Position numbers and translations under genes: made by a program. Below are positions 9,445 to 17,800 of a stretch of DNA of 64,000 nucleotides, in pieces. The stretch lies in NCBI GenBank assembly GCA_963797765.1, contig CAWCQU010000003.1, forward strand, positions 992,001 to 1,056,000, in the 5' to 3' direction. The stretch is from JBGPTK01 sp963797765. Its GTDB lineage: Bacteria > Acidobacteriota > Terriglobia > Acidiferrales > UBA7541. How positions within the stretch are numbered: position 1 is the stretch's first letter; the number at the start of each line of letters is the position of its first letter. A model generated the notes under the pieces. That model was not told the DNA's origin. It did no database searches and was given only the letters and a program-made list of their open reading frames with translations.

Positions 9445-9783
9445 ATGCGGAAATTCCTGCCATTCAGTGTGGTTGCTCTGCTTGTAATTGCATTCACCGT
9501 GTACGCCGCGGGACAGAACACACAAACATGGACGGGTTGGGTGAGCGACAGCGCTTGCGGAGCAAAGGGCGCCAACGCAGACCACAAAGAATGCGCCGCG
9601 AAGTGCGTGACGGACAAGGGAGCCATTTGGGTGTTTGTGGAAGACAGTTCGAAGAATGTTCACAAAATTCAGAATCAGGACGCGGTGAATCCGGAGACGG
9701 ATCTGGGCCAGCAAATGAAATTATCCGGGCACCTGACGGACACCGGCGATGTGCACGTAGACAGCATCAGCCCGGTCAAGTAA
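9445..9783 (+). CDS. Small secreted cysteine-containing protein
   Basis: 112 residues with a signal peptide (LPFSVVALLVIAFTVYAAG) and a mature part starting TWTGWVSDSACG. Cysteines 38, 50 and 54 sit in DSACGA and ECAAKCV, a spacing seen in many small acidobacterial exported proteins of unknown role. The longer open frame to 9175 is rejected because AGGAGG lies 8 bases before ATG 9445 and the signal peptide then begins correctly. A strong hairpin follows the stop codon. No enzyme motif was recognised. Confidence 0.85.
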   Translation: MRKFLPFSVVALLVIAFTVYAAGQNTQTWTGWVSDSACGAKGANADHKECAAKCVTDKGAIWVFVEDSSKNVHKIQNQDAVNPETDLGQQMKLSGHLTDTGDVHVDSISPVK

Positions 9784-9798
9784 ATCAGTCTTCAGCGG

Positions 9799-9832
9799 AG
9801 GGCGTGTGCCGGAAGTCCGGCGTATACGCCCT
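9799..9832 (+). terminator. Strong hairpin after the secreted-protein gene
   Basis: AGGGCGT pairs with ACGCCCT and an inner GCCGGA pairs with TCCGGC, almost without a loop. There is no T-tract, so it may be an mRNA-end stabiliser or a rho-assisted terminator rather than an intrinsic one. Confidence 0.5.
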
Positions 9833-10007
9833 TCGAAACCTTTGAATTGCCTTCCCGCTTTTGCGCCAAACATACAATTGGTTCGTGGAGAAAAGCTGTC
9901 ACCAGCGAGGCGGCGAAGTGTGGGGTGAATCGTTTCGATTGAATACGGGCAGGGCTCTGATTGAAGCAAGTCCTGAAAGCTGCAATTTCCCGATGGGCGC
10001 GTTGCCA

Positions 10008-10037
10008 AACGCCATTCAGGAGAATGGCGTTCCCGGG
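10008..10037. repeat. REP-like palindrome, family A copy 1
   Basis: AACGCCATTC-AGGA-GAATGGCGTT followed by CCCGGG: a perfect 10-bp stem with a 4-base loop in the 9784-10232 intergenic region. A second copy lies inside the hybrid kinase gene at 15544-15572. The two stems differ by a compensated pair. The rest of this gap (about 450 bases) shows no gene. Confidence 0.7.
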
Positions 10038-10232
10038 AAAGGCGATGCAAAAACTAGCGCGCGCGTCGGACTAGGACACAGGGGAAGAAGCTCGCCCTTC
10101 GGTTTGCGCGACGGTTGAGCAAGCCGGTCCCGCTTGTACTTCCGCCGCTGGGGTCGGGCTCTTATTCCAGACGCACAAGGAAGCGGGCACTGGCTGAAGT
10201 TTCCGCCGCTTCCATGGAGTGCTGCGAGGAAC

Positions 10233-10718
10233 CTAAATCATATTCGCGTTGGATGCGAGGCGGTGACGGAGACGTCCCAGCGCGCGATTCATCGGGTGAG
10301 TGCGGTCGAGCCAACGAAGCACCGGAGCACGACGCACGCCCATGCGTTCGAGGGCGCGACGGAGCCGGAAATCACGGCCTGCTGATTTCAATCCCTTTTC
10401 CAGGGTGGCGATGGCTTCGGCTTTGCGACCGCACTGCTGATAGACGTCCGCGAGGTTGAGATAAAGTTGAGCGTGATTCCATTTCAGTTCGATGGCTTGG
10501 CGGCAGAGAAGTTCGGCGTCTCCGAATCGGGACTCGTTTAAAGCTGCGAGCAAACCGGCGTAAGAGAGATAGAACGGATTGCGCGGTTCAACTTCGAGCG
10601 CGCGCCGGATATGCGCCATGGCTTCGGCACGCTGCCCTTGTCGCAGCCGTGCCAAACCTACTTTAAATTCTTCGAGGCCTTCGGGCGTTTCTGCCGCGGG
10701 TGAAATCCAATGCGACAT
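10233..10718 (-). CDS. TPR-containing protein
   Basis: A soluble protein of about 161 residues. Two or three tetratricopeptide units are visible (for example GQRAEAMAHIRRALEVEP and CGRKAEAIATLEKGL), followed by a basic, proline-containing tail. The open frame runs to 10853, but ATG 10718 has GAGGGAAA directly upstream and begins MSHWIS, so that start is preferred. It is probably a protein-interaction module. No enzymatic domain is present and neighbours give no clue. Confidence 0.75.
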   Translation of the reverse strand: MSHWISPAAETPEGLEEFKVGLARLRQGQRAEAMAHIRRALEVEPRNPFYLSYAGLLAALNESRFGDAELLCRQAIELKWNHAQLYLNLADVYQQCGRKAEAIATLEKGLKSAGRDFRLRRALERMGVRRAPVLRWLDRTHPMNRALGRLRHRLASNANMI

Positions 10719-10807
10719 ATTTCCCTCACACCCCGGGGTTGCCGGGCTTGGTGACTTCAAGCGTACTTGTTTCCTAGCCATGCCGATACGGGACAGGAGG
10801 CCAGTTT

Positions 10808-10831
10808 TCGTACACTGGGATGCCTGTACGA
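10808..10831. promoter_or_regulatory. Interrupted palindrome upstream of the TPR gene
   Basis: TCGTACA and TGTACGA are perfect inverted 7-mers separated by 10 bases, 90 bases upstream of the preferred TPR start. The spacing suits a dimeric regulator. The rest of the roughly 450-base gap from 10719 to 11173 shows no gene. Confidence 0.35.
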
Positions 10832-11173
10832 ATCGGCAGTCCAAATTCGACACAGTAATTTTGACGTGTTTGGCACAGTCGATTCTGAGAGGCTGGGATG
10901 CCGGTGCTCTCTGTGCCCAGTTGATCCGACTTATCTATACATGTGCCTAATCGGCAGCGGACCGCCGCATTATCAGCGGATTCACAGGCGGAAAGAGAAC
11001 GTGTGACCTAAAGCGCAATTGAACTGGGAGCGGAATTATCTTTCCGCGGGCACTTTCGCCACGGTGGTGAGTTCGGACGAAAGTGTTTTCTCTCGGAGTT
11101 CCCTGCTTATTGTTACGCTGCCGGGTGATGACTGTTCGCGTGGAGCGGGAGCGATTGCCGCTACACTGGGAAG

Positions 11174-11485
11174 ATGCAGTGTCCGAAATGCGGAGTGGAA
11201 AATCCGGAGACGGTTCAGTTCTGCACGCGCTGCCATGAGACGTTGCTGTGGAAATGCCCGAAGTGCTGGCACCAGCAGCGGCATGGAGGATCGTGCGAAC
11301 GGTGCGGCCTGAATTTCGCGCTGTTTTGGGAGGCGGCGCTGGAAAGGCAGAGCGAGGAAGACGCGCGCGTGAATCTGGACCGGTTGAAGAGCAAGGGGTC
11401 GGTGCTGCTGCAAATTTTGCTGGCGCCATTCACCGGTGGGCGTTCGGTGATCGGATTTTTTGTGTCGCTGTTCCGCCGTTCGTAA
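11174..11485 (+). CDS. Small double zinc-ribbon protein
   Basis: 103 residues. Four CxxC pairs (CPKC, CTRC, CPKC, CERC) in the first 45 residues form two consecutive zinc-ribbon modules. The rest is an amphipathic helix and a hydrophobic C-terminus (VLLQILLAPFTGG, VIGFFVSLF) that could anchor it in the membrane. A start at ATG 11174 immediately precedes the first CxxC. Function unknown. Membrane-tethered zinc ribbons often act as adaptors. Confidence 0.75.
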   Translation: MQCPKCGVENPETVQFCTRCHETLLWKCPKCWHQQRHGGSCERCGLNFALFWEAALERQSEEDARVNLDRLKSKGSVLLQILLAPFTGGRSVIGFFVSLFRRS

Positions 11486-11559
11486 CCCGATCAAGGAGCG
11501 CACGCGAATCCACGGCGGCGCCATCGCGAACCGAGCGAAATGCACCCTGTCCGCCGTTC

Positions 11560-11624
11560 CTGTACCCCGCTCCTGTACGCCGGTACTGTCCATCGGGTCA
11601 ACTGCCTCTTTAGAAATCCTGTAC
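11560..11624. promoter_or_regulatory. Repeated CTGTAC motifs upstream of the DUF4282 gene
   Basis: CTGTAC occurs at 11560, 11573 and 11619, with a further GTAC at 11583. The first two are 13 bases apart. The cluster sits 90-150 bases before the start at 11713 and could be a regulator-binding array. No specific regulator is assigned. Confidence 0.3.
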
Positions 11625-11712
11625 TCCGACGAGCGCCGGGAAAGGCAACAAATCCGTAGAATAGCTGCACGCAGCCACCCAGCCGCGCGAATCTGAAGGA
11701 GGCACCAAGCCC

Positions 11713-12042
11713 ATGGCAACCGCACCCTCATACGTCGAGCAGCACACGATGCCGCAGGAAAAGGCCCTGATGGAGCACTTGATGGATTTTTCCTTTCAGC
11801 GGATGGTGACGCCGCGGATGCTGAAACTGCTGTACTCGATTCACCTGCTGTTGGGGCTGATCGTGGCGACCGGGTTCGTCTTCAACGGGTTCGAGTCTTC
11901 GACGTCGAACGGATTGCTGGCCATGGTGCTGGGAGCGGTGGGAATGTTCTTCTGGATCCTCTATTGCCGCATCGTGGTGGAAGTGCTGGCGGTGGTGTTC
12001 CGCGTGGGTGAAGTGATCAGCGGATCGCAGCAGAACCAGTAG
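11713..12042 (+). CDS. DUF4282 membrane protein
   Basis: 109 residues. A soluble N-terminus ending in LMDFSFQRMVTPRM is followed by two hydrophobic segments (about 37-60 and 68-97) separated by a short loop, then a polar end. The sequence FSF-x-x-x-VTP followed by two transmembrane helices matches DUF4282. GGAGG at 11698-11702 supports ATG 11713. Function unknown; it is probably an inner-membrane protein. A 290-base gap follows with no gene except the promoter of the next one. Confidence 0.8.
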   Translation: MATAPSYVEQHTMPQEKALMEHLMDFSFQRMVTPRMLKLLYSIHLLLGLIVATGFVFNGFESSTSNGLLAMVLGAVGMFFWILYCRIVVEVLAVVFRVGEVISGSQQNQ

Positions 12043-12296
12043 CGATTTTTCTAATAAAGTCCCCGGAAATTTTGGATTGGCGAAGTGAGAGGGCGGAGGC
12101 TTGCCCCCGGAAAGCAATCCACTGTCTCCATTTTTAGTGACATTTGGCAGGGCAAGCTGCGCTGGATCCCTCGCCCACAAGTCGGGCTCGGGATGACGGC
12201 GGTGACGTTGTAGCTGGCAGGAGCCTGCGCCTGGAGAGGACAATGGGCCGAATTCTCCATGTCCTTTTCAGGCGCAGGGGGTTTCTGTTTCGACCT

Positions 12297-12325
12297 TTCG
12301 ACATGGCGCGGAGACGCGCTATACT
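12297..12325 (+). promoter_or_regulatory. Putative sigma-70 promoter giving a nearly leaderless mRNA
   Basis: TCGACA (12298-12303) and TATACT (12320-12325) are 16 bases apart. The ATG of the VOC gene begins 8 bases after the -10 box, so the transcript would start at or next to the start codon. No ribosome site is visible, consistent with leaderless translation. Confidence 0.4.
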
Positions 12326-12332
12326 CCCGCGC

Positions 12333-13124
12333 ATGCCAAATATCGACAAGCTTGCGAATGGATCTTTTTGCTGGCTGGAGCTGGGGACCACCGACCAGAA
12401 CTCCGCCAAAAATTTCTACGGAAAATTATTCGGGTGGCAGTATCACGATTCGCCGATGGGGCCGAATGATTTTTACACCATGTTCCAACTTCAGGGACGG
12501 AGCGTGGGAGCGGCGTACACCCTTTCCGCCGAAATGCGCGCGCAGAAAATTCCCGCGCATTGGATGGTGTACATGCTGGTGGCAAGCGCTGACGCGACTG
12601 CTGCGAAAGCGGCGCAACTGGGCGGGAAAGTGCTGAAACCGGCGTTTGACGTCTACGACGTGGGACGGATGACAGTGATCGAGGATCCCACCGGCGCGCA
12701 TTTTTGCGCGTGGCAGGCGAAAAGCCACTCCGGTTTCGGAATTGCAGGCGAAGAAGGAACGTTTTGCTGGGGCGACCTGAGCACGCCCAATCGCGCGCGA
12801 GCCGCCGAATTTTATTCCGGGCTGTTCGGCTGGCAAATCATGAAAGAAGACGAAGAAGACAGCCACAATTACTGGCACCTCAAAAACGGCGAGGAATTTA
12901 TCGGCGGAATGCCGCCGGAAAAATTCCGCGACCCGAATTCCCCTCCCTCCTGGCTCTCGTATATTTTGGTGAACGATTGCGATGCCTCGGCGGCCACGGC
13001 CAAAGAACTGGGCGCGAAATTTTACATGCCGCCCTCCACGTTTGAAGACGTGGGGCGAATGGCCGTGCTGGCCGATCCGCAAGGCGCGGTGTTTGCGATT
13101 TTTCAGCCGACGCGGCGCAAGTAG
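12333..13124 (+). CDS. Two-domain VOC (glyoxalase/bleomycin-resistance fold) protein
   Basis: 263 residues made of two tandem VOC halves. Each opens with a substrate-binding beta strand (FCWLELGTTD and FCWGDLSTPN), continues through F-Y-x-x-L-F-G-W, and ends with a metal-type edge strand (GRMTVIEDPTGAHF and GRMAVLADPQGAVF). These cytosolic proteins include glyoxalases, dioxygenases and antibiotic-binding proteins; this subtype (FYGKLFGW) is commonly annotated only as VOC. The start ATG 12333 is chosen because homology begins there and a -10-like box lies just upstream. The substrate is unknown. Confidence 0.88.
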   Translation: MPNIDKLANGSFCWLELGTTDQNSAKNFYGKLFGWQYHDSPMGPNDFYTMFQLQGRSVGAAYTLSAEMRAQKIPAHWMVYMLVASADATAAKAAQLGGKVLKPAFDVYDVGRMTVIEDPTGAHFCAWQAKSHSGFGIAGEEGTFCWGDLSTPNRARAAEFYSGLFGWQIMKEDEEDSHNYWHLKNGEEFIGGMPPEKFRDPNSPPSWLSYILVNDCDASAATAKELGAKFYMPPSTFEDVGRMAVLADPQGAVFAIFQPTRRK

Positions 13125-13178
13125 AAGTTCCCATGCAATTCCAATGATCCAATTCCAGAAGAAACCATCACAAATTTC

Positions 13179-13410
13179 GGGGTGCCCGACACGCCGTATT
13201 TGCGTGTGGGGTTTTTCACTTTAAATTCTGATTTCCGGGATTTCGCTTCGAGCTTTGTTCTTGAACCTCTCCTCTGCCCGAAGAATTTCCGTGTAAATTC
13301 AAAAACCTCACACATAACACCGACGTGTGGGGCACCCCAATCTGGCCGTCTCCGAACTGAAAAATGTAAATTCAAAATCCCCACACGTAACACCGACGTG
13401 TGGGGCACCC
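13179..13410. repeat. Cluster of three palindromic repeats, family B
   Basis: Copies lie at about 13179-13217 (inverted), 13301-13339 and 13374-13410. The shared core is CACACGT-AACACCGACGTGTG followed by GGGCACCC, with a flanking GTAAATTCAAAA. Each copy can fold into a stem. A fourth, diverged copy is at 55505-55541. The cluster fills most of the VOC-RidA gap and lies between convergent genes, where it could serve as a bidirectional terminator. Confidence 0.75.
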
Positions 13411-13449
13411 GAACTGAAAATGCAGGAGCGAGGCGCCGGAGTTAAACGG

Positions 13450-13953
13450 CTAGCGGCCGGCGGTCTTTTTCGCGGCGATGGCGCAGATTTCGAACCTGGC
13501 GCCGAAGAGCAGGGGGCCCGAGCCGAGGAAGGCGCGGGCGGGGAGCGGTTCGGTGAAATAGGTGCGGTAGATTGCGTTGAATTGATCGAAGAGCGAGACA
13601 TCCGAACAGAATATCTGCACGGAGACTACGTCGTCCATGGTGAGCGAGGCCTTCGCGAGAGTGGCGCGCAAGCCGTCCAGAAGCAAGCGGGCTTCCTGAT
13701 CGGGATCGGCGGGCACGTTGCGGGTGCCGGGTTCGAGGCCCAGGTGGCCCGCAACGTAGAAAGTGTCGCCGGCAAAAACACCGACGGAGAAAGGCAAGGC
13801 GGAGTATCCGCCGGGTGGCGGGAAATACACGCGGCCGTCACGGTTCCAGGCGGCCTGTGGTGAAGTTGCCGGGGAGGAAGGCTCGGGGTGCTTGCCGGCC
13901 GGCTTTTTCCAGGCGGGGCGATTTTTCTGGGCACGCTTTTTCGTCGGGGGCAT
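13450..13953 (-). CDS. RidA (YjgF/UK114) family protein
   Basis: 167 residues. A basic, proline-rich N-terminal extension of about 40 residues precedes a single RidA domain: GVFAGDTFYVAGHLG, the mid-motif DDVVSVQIFCSD and ending RFEICAIAA. Canonical members hydrolyse reactive enamine/imine intermediates from PLP enzymes. The arginine normally used to bind the substrate carboxylate lies in P-A-R-A, where PARAFLGSG is seen. Its start codon overlaps the stop of the response regulator gene by one base (TGATG), so translation is probably coupled. The N-terminal extension is longer than in enteric RidA. Confidence 0.85.
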   Translation of the reverse strand: MPPTKKRAQKNRPAWKKPAGKHPEPSSPATSPQAAWNRDGRVYFPPPGGYSALPFSVGVFAGDTFYVAGHLGLEPGTRNVPADPDQEARLLLDGLRATLAKASLTMDDVVSVQIFCSDVSLFDQFNAIYRTYFTEPLPARAFLGSGPLLFGARFEICAIAAKKTAGR

Positions 13954-14807
13954 CAGGAATCCTTTTTTTCTTCGTCGAGATATTGAACGAAAACCACTTC
14001 GTTGTGCGCTTCGTTGTAGAGCAATTCGTCCACCATGGATTTCGCCAGCATGATGCCGAAGCCGCCCGGGCGCAGTCCCTTCTCGACGCGCTTGGTATCA
14101 TGCTCGAAGGGACTATCTTCGGGATTGCTGACGGCGGCGTGGGAAAGATCGGAGAAGCAAAATCCCGTGCCGGGATCAGCGATGCGGTAGAGGATCATGC
14201 GTTTCGCGCGCAAGTAGGAAATGCGGACTTTCTGGTTGGGGTCGAGCTTGCCGCCCCATTCCACGGCGTTGGTGAGTAATTCGCGAAAGGCCGGGCCGAC
14301 GCGTTCGCGCACCTCTTCCGGCAAATCGGCGCGCAAATGATTCATGAACGCGGTAATGCGCTCGGCCGTGGCCAGGTCGCACGGCACCAAAAGCTCCACC
14401 CAATCGGGCCGCGCGGAAATCACTTCGATGGGAAGCGCCAGCGGGTCCGCAGCCAGTGTGTCGCGGACCAGATCGACCAGCGTCTTGGGTTCGACTGGCT
14501 TGCGGAGATATTGATAAGCCTGCTCGCGGACGGCTTGCAGCAACGTTTCCGGTGTGTCGTCAGAGGTCATCACGATCACGCGGGGATGGGGGGGCGGCTC
14601 CTTCTTCAAGCGCGCCAGCAATTCCAGTCCGTTGACGCGAGGCATCCAGATATCGGTGATCAGCAGATCGGCGGGCTTTTTGCGTAATTGTTTGAGCGCC
14701 GCGTCGCCATCGGTGACAGTCCTGACGATGTAGCCCGCGGCTTCCAGAACGCCCTGAAGCAAGTGGCTTGTGGTTGCGTCGTCTTCGGCCACCATAATTG
14801 TGGTCAT
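13953..14807 (-). CDS. Response regulator with C-terminal ATPase (anti-sigma-like) domain
   Basis: 284 residues. The REC domain (1-120) has acidic residues EDD (8-10), phospho-acceptor Asp52 in LLITDIWMP, the switch threonine in MTSDD and Lys in YLRKP. Residues 130-275 form a HATPase_c domain of the serine-kinase/anti-sigma type: the N box is FRELLTNAVEWGG and the G box ADPGTGF, followed by GLRPGGFGIMLAKS. There is no DNA-binding domain, so output is probably by binding or phosphorylating a partner protein. Its ATG overlaps the hybrid kinase stop by 4 bases (ATGA). RidA follows with a 1-base overlap. The kinase upstream is the obvious phosphodonor. Confidence 0.9.
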   Translation of the reverse strand: MTTIMVAEDDATTSHLLQGVLEAAGYIVRTVTDGDAALKQLRKKPADLLITDIWMPRVNGLELLARLKKEPPPHPRVIVMTSDDTPETLLQAVREQAYQYLRKPVEPKTLVDLVRDTLAADPLALPIEVISARPDWVELLVPCDLATAERITAFMNHLRADLPEEVRERVGPAFRELLTNAVEWGGKLDPNQKVRISYLRAKRMILYRIADPGTGFCFSDLSHAAVSNPEDSPFEHDTKRVEKGLRPGGFGIMLAKSMVDELLYNEAHNEVVFVQYLDEEKKDS

Positions 14808-17800
14808 CGCTTTCTCCGCGGTTTGCGCTTTGATTTGACGCTCTTCATGGAGGAAAGATTCCGCGATTTTGGCGAACGGCTTTTCTTGGTAACGGCGGGT
14901 TTGGATTCCGGCACGCCGGTTCGACGCCGGGGAGCACCGGCCACAGCAGCGTTTGCGGGAGGGGAAACCGCCTCTGGCCGGAAAAGCGTCCCGGCGCTGC
15001 GGGCGGCCGCTCCGCGCAGGGCTTCCGTAAACGAGGCGAGTTTCTCATCCAAGGCGGCGTGCGCGGTGCGCGCGGAGAGCATATTGCCTTCCCGGGCGCG
15101 CATCTCCAGATCACGGGCGGCATCGGCGATTTCGGCGACGCCAAAGTTCCCCACTGCTCCTTTCAGGGTGTGAGCTTCGCGAGCCAGCGCTTCGGCTTCG
15201 CCATCGACCAGAGCCTTGCGGATCGCGGCCATGCGCTTGGGCGAATCGCCCAGGAAGACCTCCACCAGTTTGAGCAGGAATTTTTCATCTCCGCCCACGC
15301 GGGCGACCAGGGCAGCCCAATCGAGTGCCAAGTCATTCTTTCCAGGCAGCTTGCGCGATTCTGCGTCTTCGGTCTCAGCGCGGCTGGCGATTCCCTGCCC
15401 GGTTCGAGAAGAAGCGGATGCGGCTGGAGCCGAATCGATAAGAAGTTCGGAACCTGATGCGCGGCCGGGGTGTTGCCCCAACTGCTCCGCGCCGGCTTGG
15501 GCAACAGCCGGGGACTTATCGCTCCGTGACATTGACAAGTTGGACGCCAATCGGGAGATTGGCGTTCCCGGGATGGATTGCAAAGAGTGCGTGGATTCCA
15601 CGGCCGCGAACAATTGCTTGGCATCGATGGGCTTCGAGATGTAAGCGTCCATGCCTCCTTGCAGACAGCGCTCGCGATCTCCTTTCATGGCATGAGCCGT
15701 CATGGCAACAATGTGCAAGTGCTTGCCGGATTCGCGTTCGTTCTTGCGAAGGATGGCCGTGGCTTCCATGCCTCCCATGTCGGGCATTTGCACATCCATC
15801 AGCACAGCGTCGAAACGATGCTGGGCCAGCAAGTCGAGCGCCTGCCTGCCATTTTCGGCGACGGCGACGGTGTGTCCGCGGCGCTCGAGTAAATGGACCA
15901 CGAGCATTTGATTTACGGGGTTATCTTCGGCAATCAGAACGCGCAGGGGCTTGCGAGCCGCGATGTTCGCCGCCGGGCGGGGCCTGTTCTCCGGGGCATT
16001 ATTTGCCACCGCCATGGAGTGCTTCTCGTTCGATTCGGAGGCAACTGGAATTTCAAATTTCGCCGTGAAATGGAAGGTGCTGCCCAGGCCAGGGCGGCTT
16101 TCCACCCAAATTCGGCCTCCCATCAATTCGACGAGCTGCGCGCAAATCGCCAAGCCCAGACCGGTGCCGCCATATTTCCGAGTGGTGGAGCTATCGGCCT
16201 GCGCGAAAGCGTCGAAAATCTGACTTTGTTTTTCGAGCGGGATGCCGATGCCGGTATCGGTAATCGTAAAATGCAGCGCCGATGTGGCGGGCGGTTCGGA
16301 GCCGTCGCCAGCAGCCGCCGCCATGCGCCGGCCGGAATCCCGAGTGACTCGCAGAACTACTTCGCCGTGGGCTGTAAACTTGATGGCGTTGTCGACCAAG
16401 TTCACGATAATTTGCCGCAACCGTTCGGGATCGCCAAGCAATCGCGGCGGCACGTCGGGCTCGATGCGGCATGCCAGGGTGAGCTTCTTCGATCGCGCCT
16501 GCTCCTTCAACACCTTGAGTGACGCTTCGATGGCTTCACGTAAATTGAAATCCACGCGGTCCAGTTCCAGCTTGCGGGCTTCCACCTTTGAAAAATCCAG
16601 AATGTCGTTAATCAGCGCGAGCAAGGAATTTGCGGAGGAGATCACGATATTCAGATATTCGCGCTGCTTGGAGGTCAATTTTGTTTCCAGCGCGAGGCCA
16701 GACATTCCCACGATTGCGTTCATCGGGGTGCGGATCTCGTGGCTCATATTGGCCAGAAATTCGCTTTTCGCGCGGGTGGCTTCTTCCGCCCGTTTTTTCG
16801 CCGCTTCCAATTCCCGCACCAGCGACGCCAGTCTTTTCGCGTCTTCTTCTTGCGCCTGCCGGGCGGCTTCCAAATACTCCGCATATTGCTTCAATTCATC
16901 TTCGGCGCGGCGGCGCTCGATAAATTGGCCAATCTGGCTGCCAATGGCGTCGAACAAATTGAGTAAATCGGTATCGGGCTGGCGGATTTCCGGACTGAAA
17001 AATTCCATCACGCCAATCACTTCCCCGCCGCTGCGAATGGGAAAGCCGAATGAGCTGTGCAGTCCTTCGCTATCGGCTACCTGGATTCGGGGAAAACTCT
17101 TGTGCGTGGGGCGGTCCGACATCCAGAGCGGCTCTCCGTTTTCCCAAACATGGCCGGGAAGCCCGATGCCCTTTGGAAACGCGCTGGAACGCGTGACGGC
17201 CTCGAATTGGGGCAGCGAGACGCGCGGCTTGTGCCACATTTCGAGGCAGCGAAGCACGTTCGCGGCGGAATCGACGCGCCAGATCGCGCCCATCACCCAA
17301 TCCAGGCTGTTGCAAACCGCTTCCAGAATGCGCGTGGATGCATCGCTCAGCGTTGCGGCATCGGCCAGCACCGCCGTGACTGCGTAGCCGGCGGCGATGC
17401 GCTGTTCAGCACGCTTGCGTTCGGTGATGTCACGCGCCACCGCGAAAATCATTTTTTCGTCGGTCCAGGGCGTGGCATTCCACAGCAGCCATTTGTAGGT
17501 ACCGTCCTTGCAGCGGTAGCGATTTTCAAACAGGACAGAGCGCGTGCCGGAATTCAGTTTTTCCGTTTCGGCCAGCGTGGCCGCCTGGTCTTCGGGGTGG
17601 ACAAAATCGAAATAGGGACGGCCGAGAAGCTCGTCCATATCAAAGCCCAGTGTTTCCGTCCATGCGGGGTTCAGGCGCCTGAAATTTCCGTCAAAATCGG
17701 CCAGGCAGAGCAGGTCCAGCGAAAGTGTGAAGAGATGCTCGAGTTCCTCCTCGGCGCGCTTGCGCTCCGTGATCGCGGTGGCCAGCACGTTTAAATGGCG

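Noticed and set aside
16242..17387. 381-residue plus-strand frame inside the hybrid kinase gene
   Set aside because: Ser/Arg-rich shadow of a coding sequence with intact kinase motifs.
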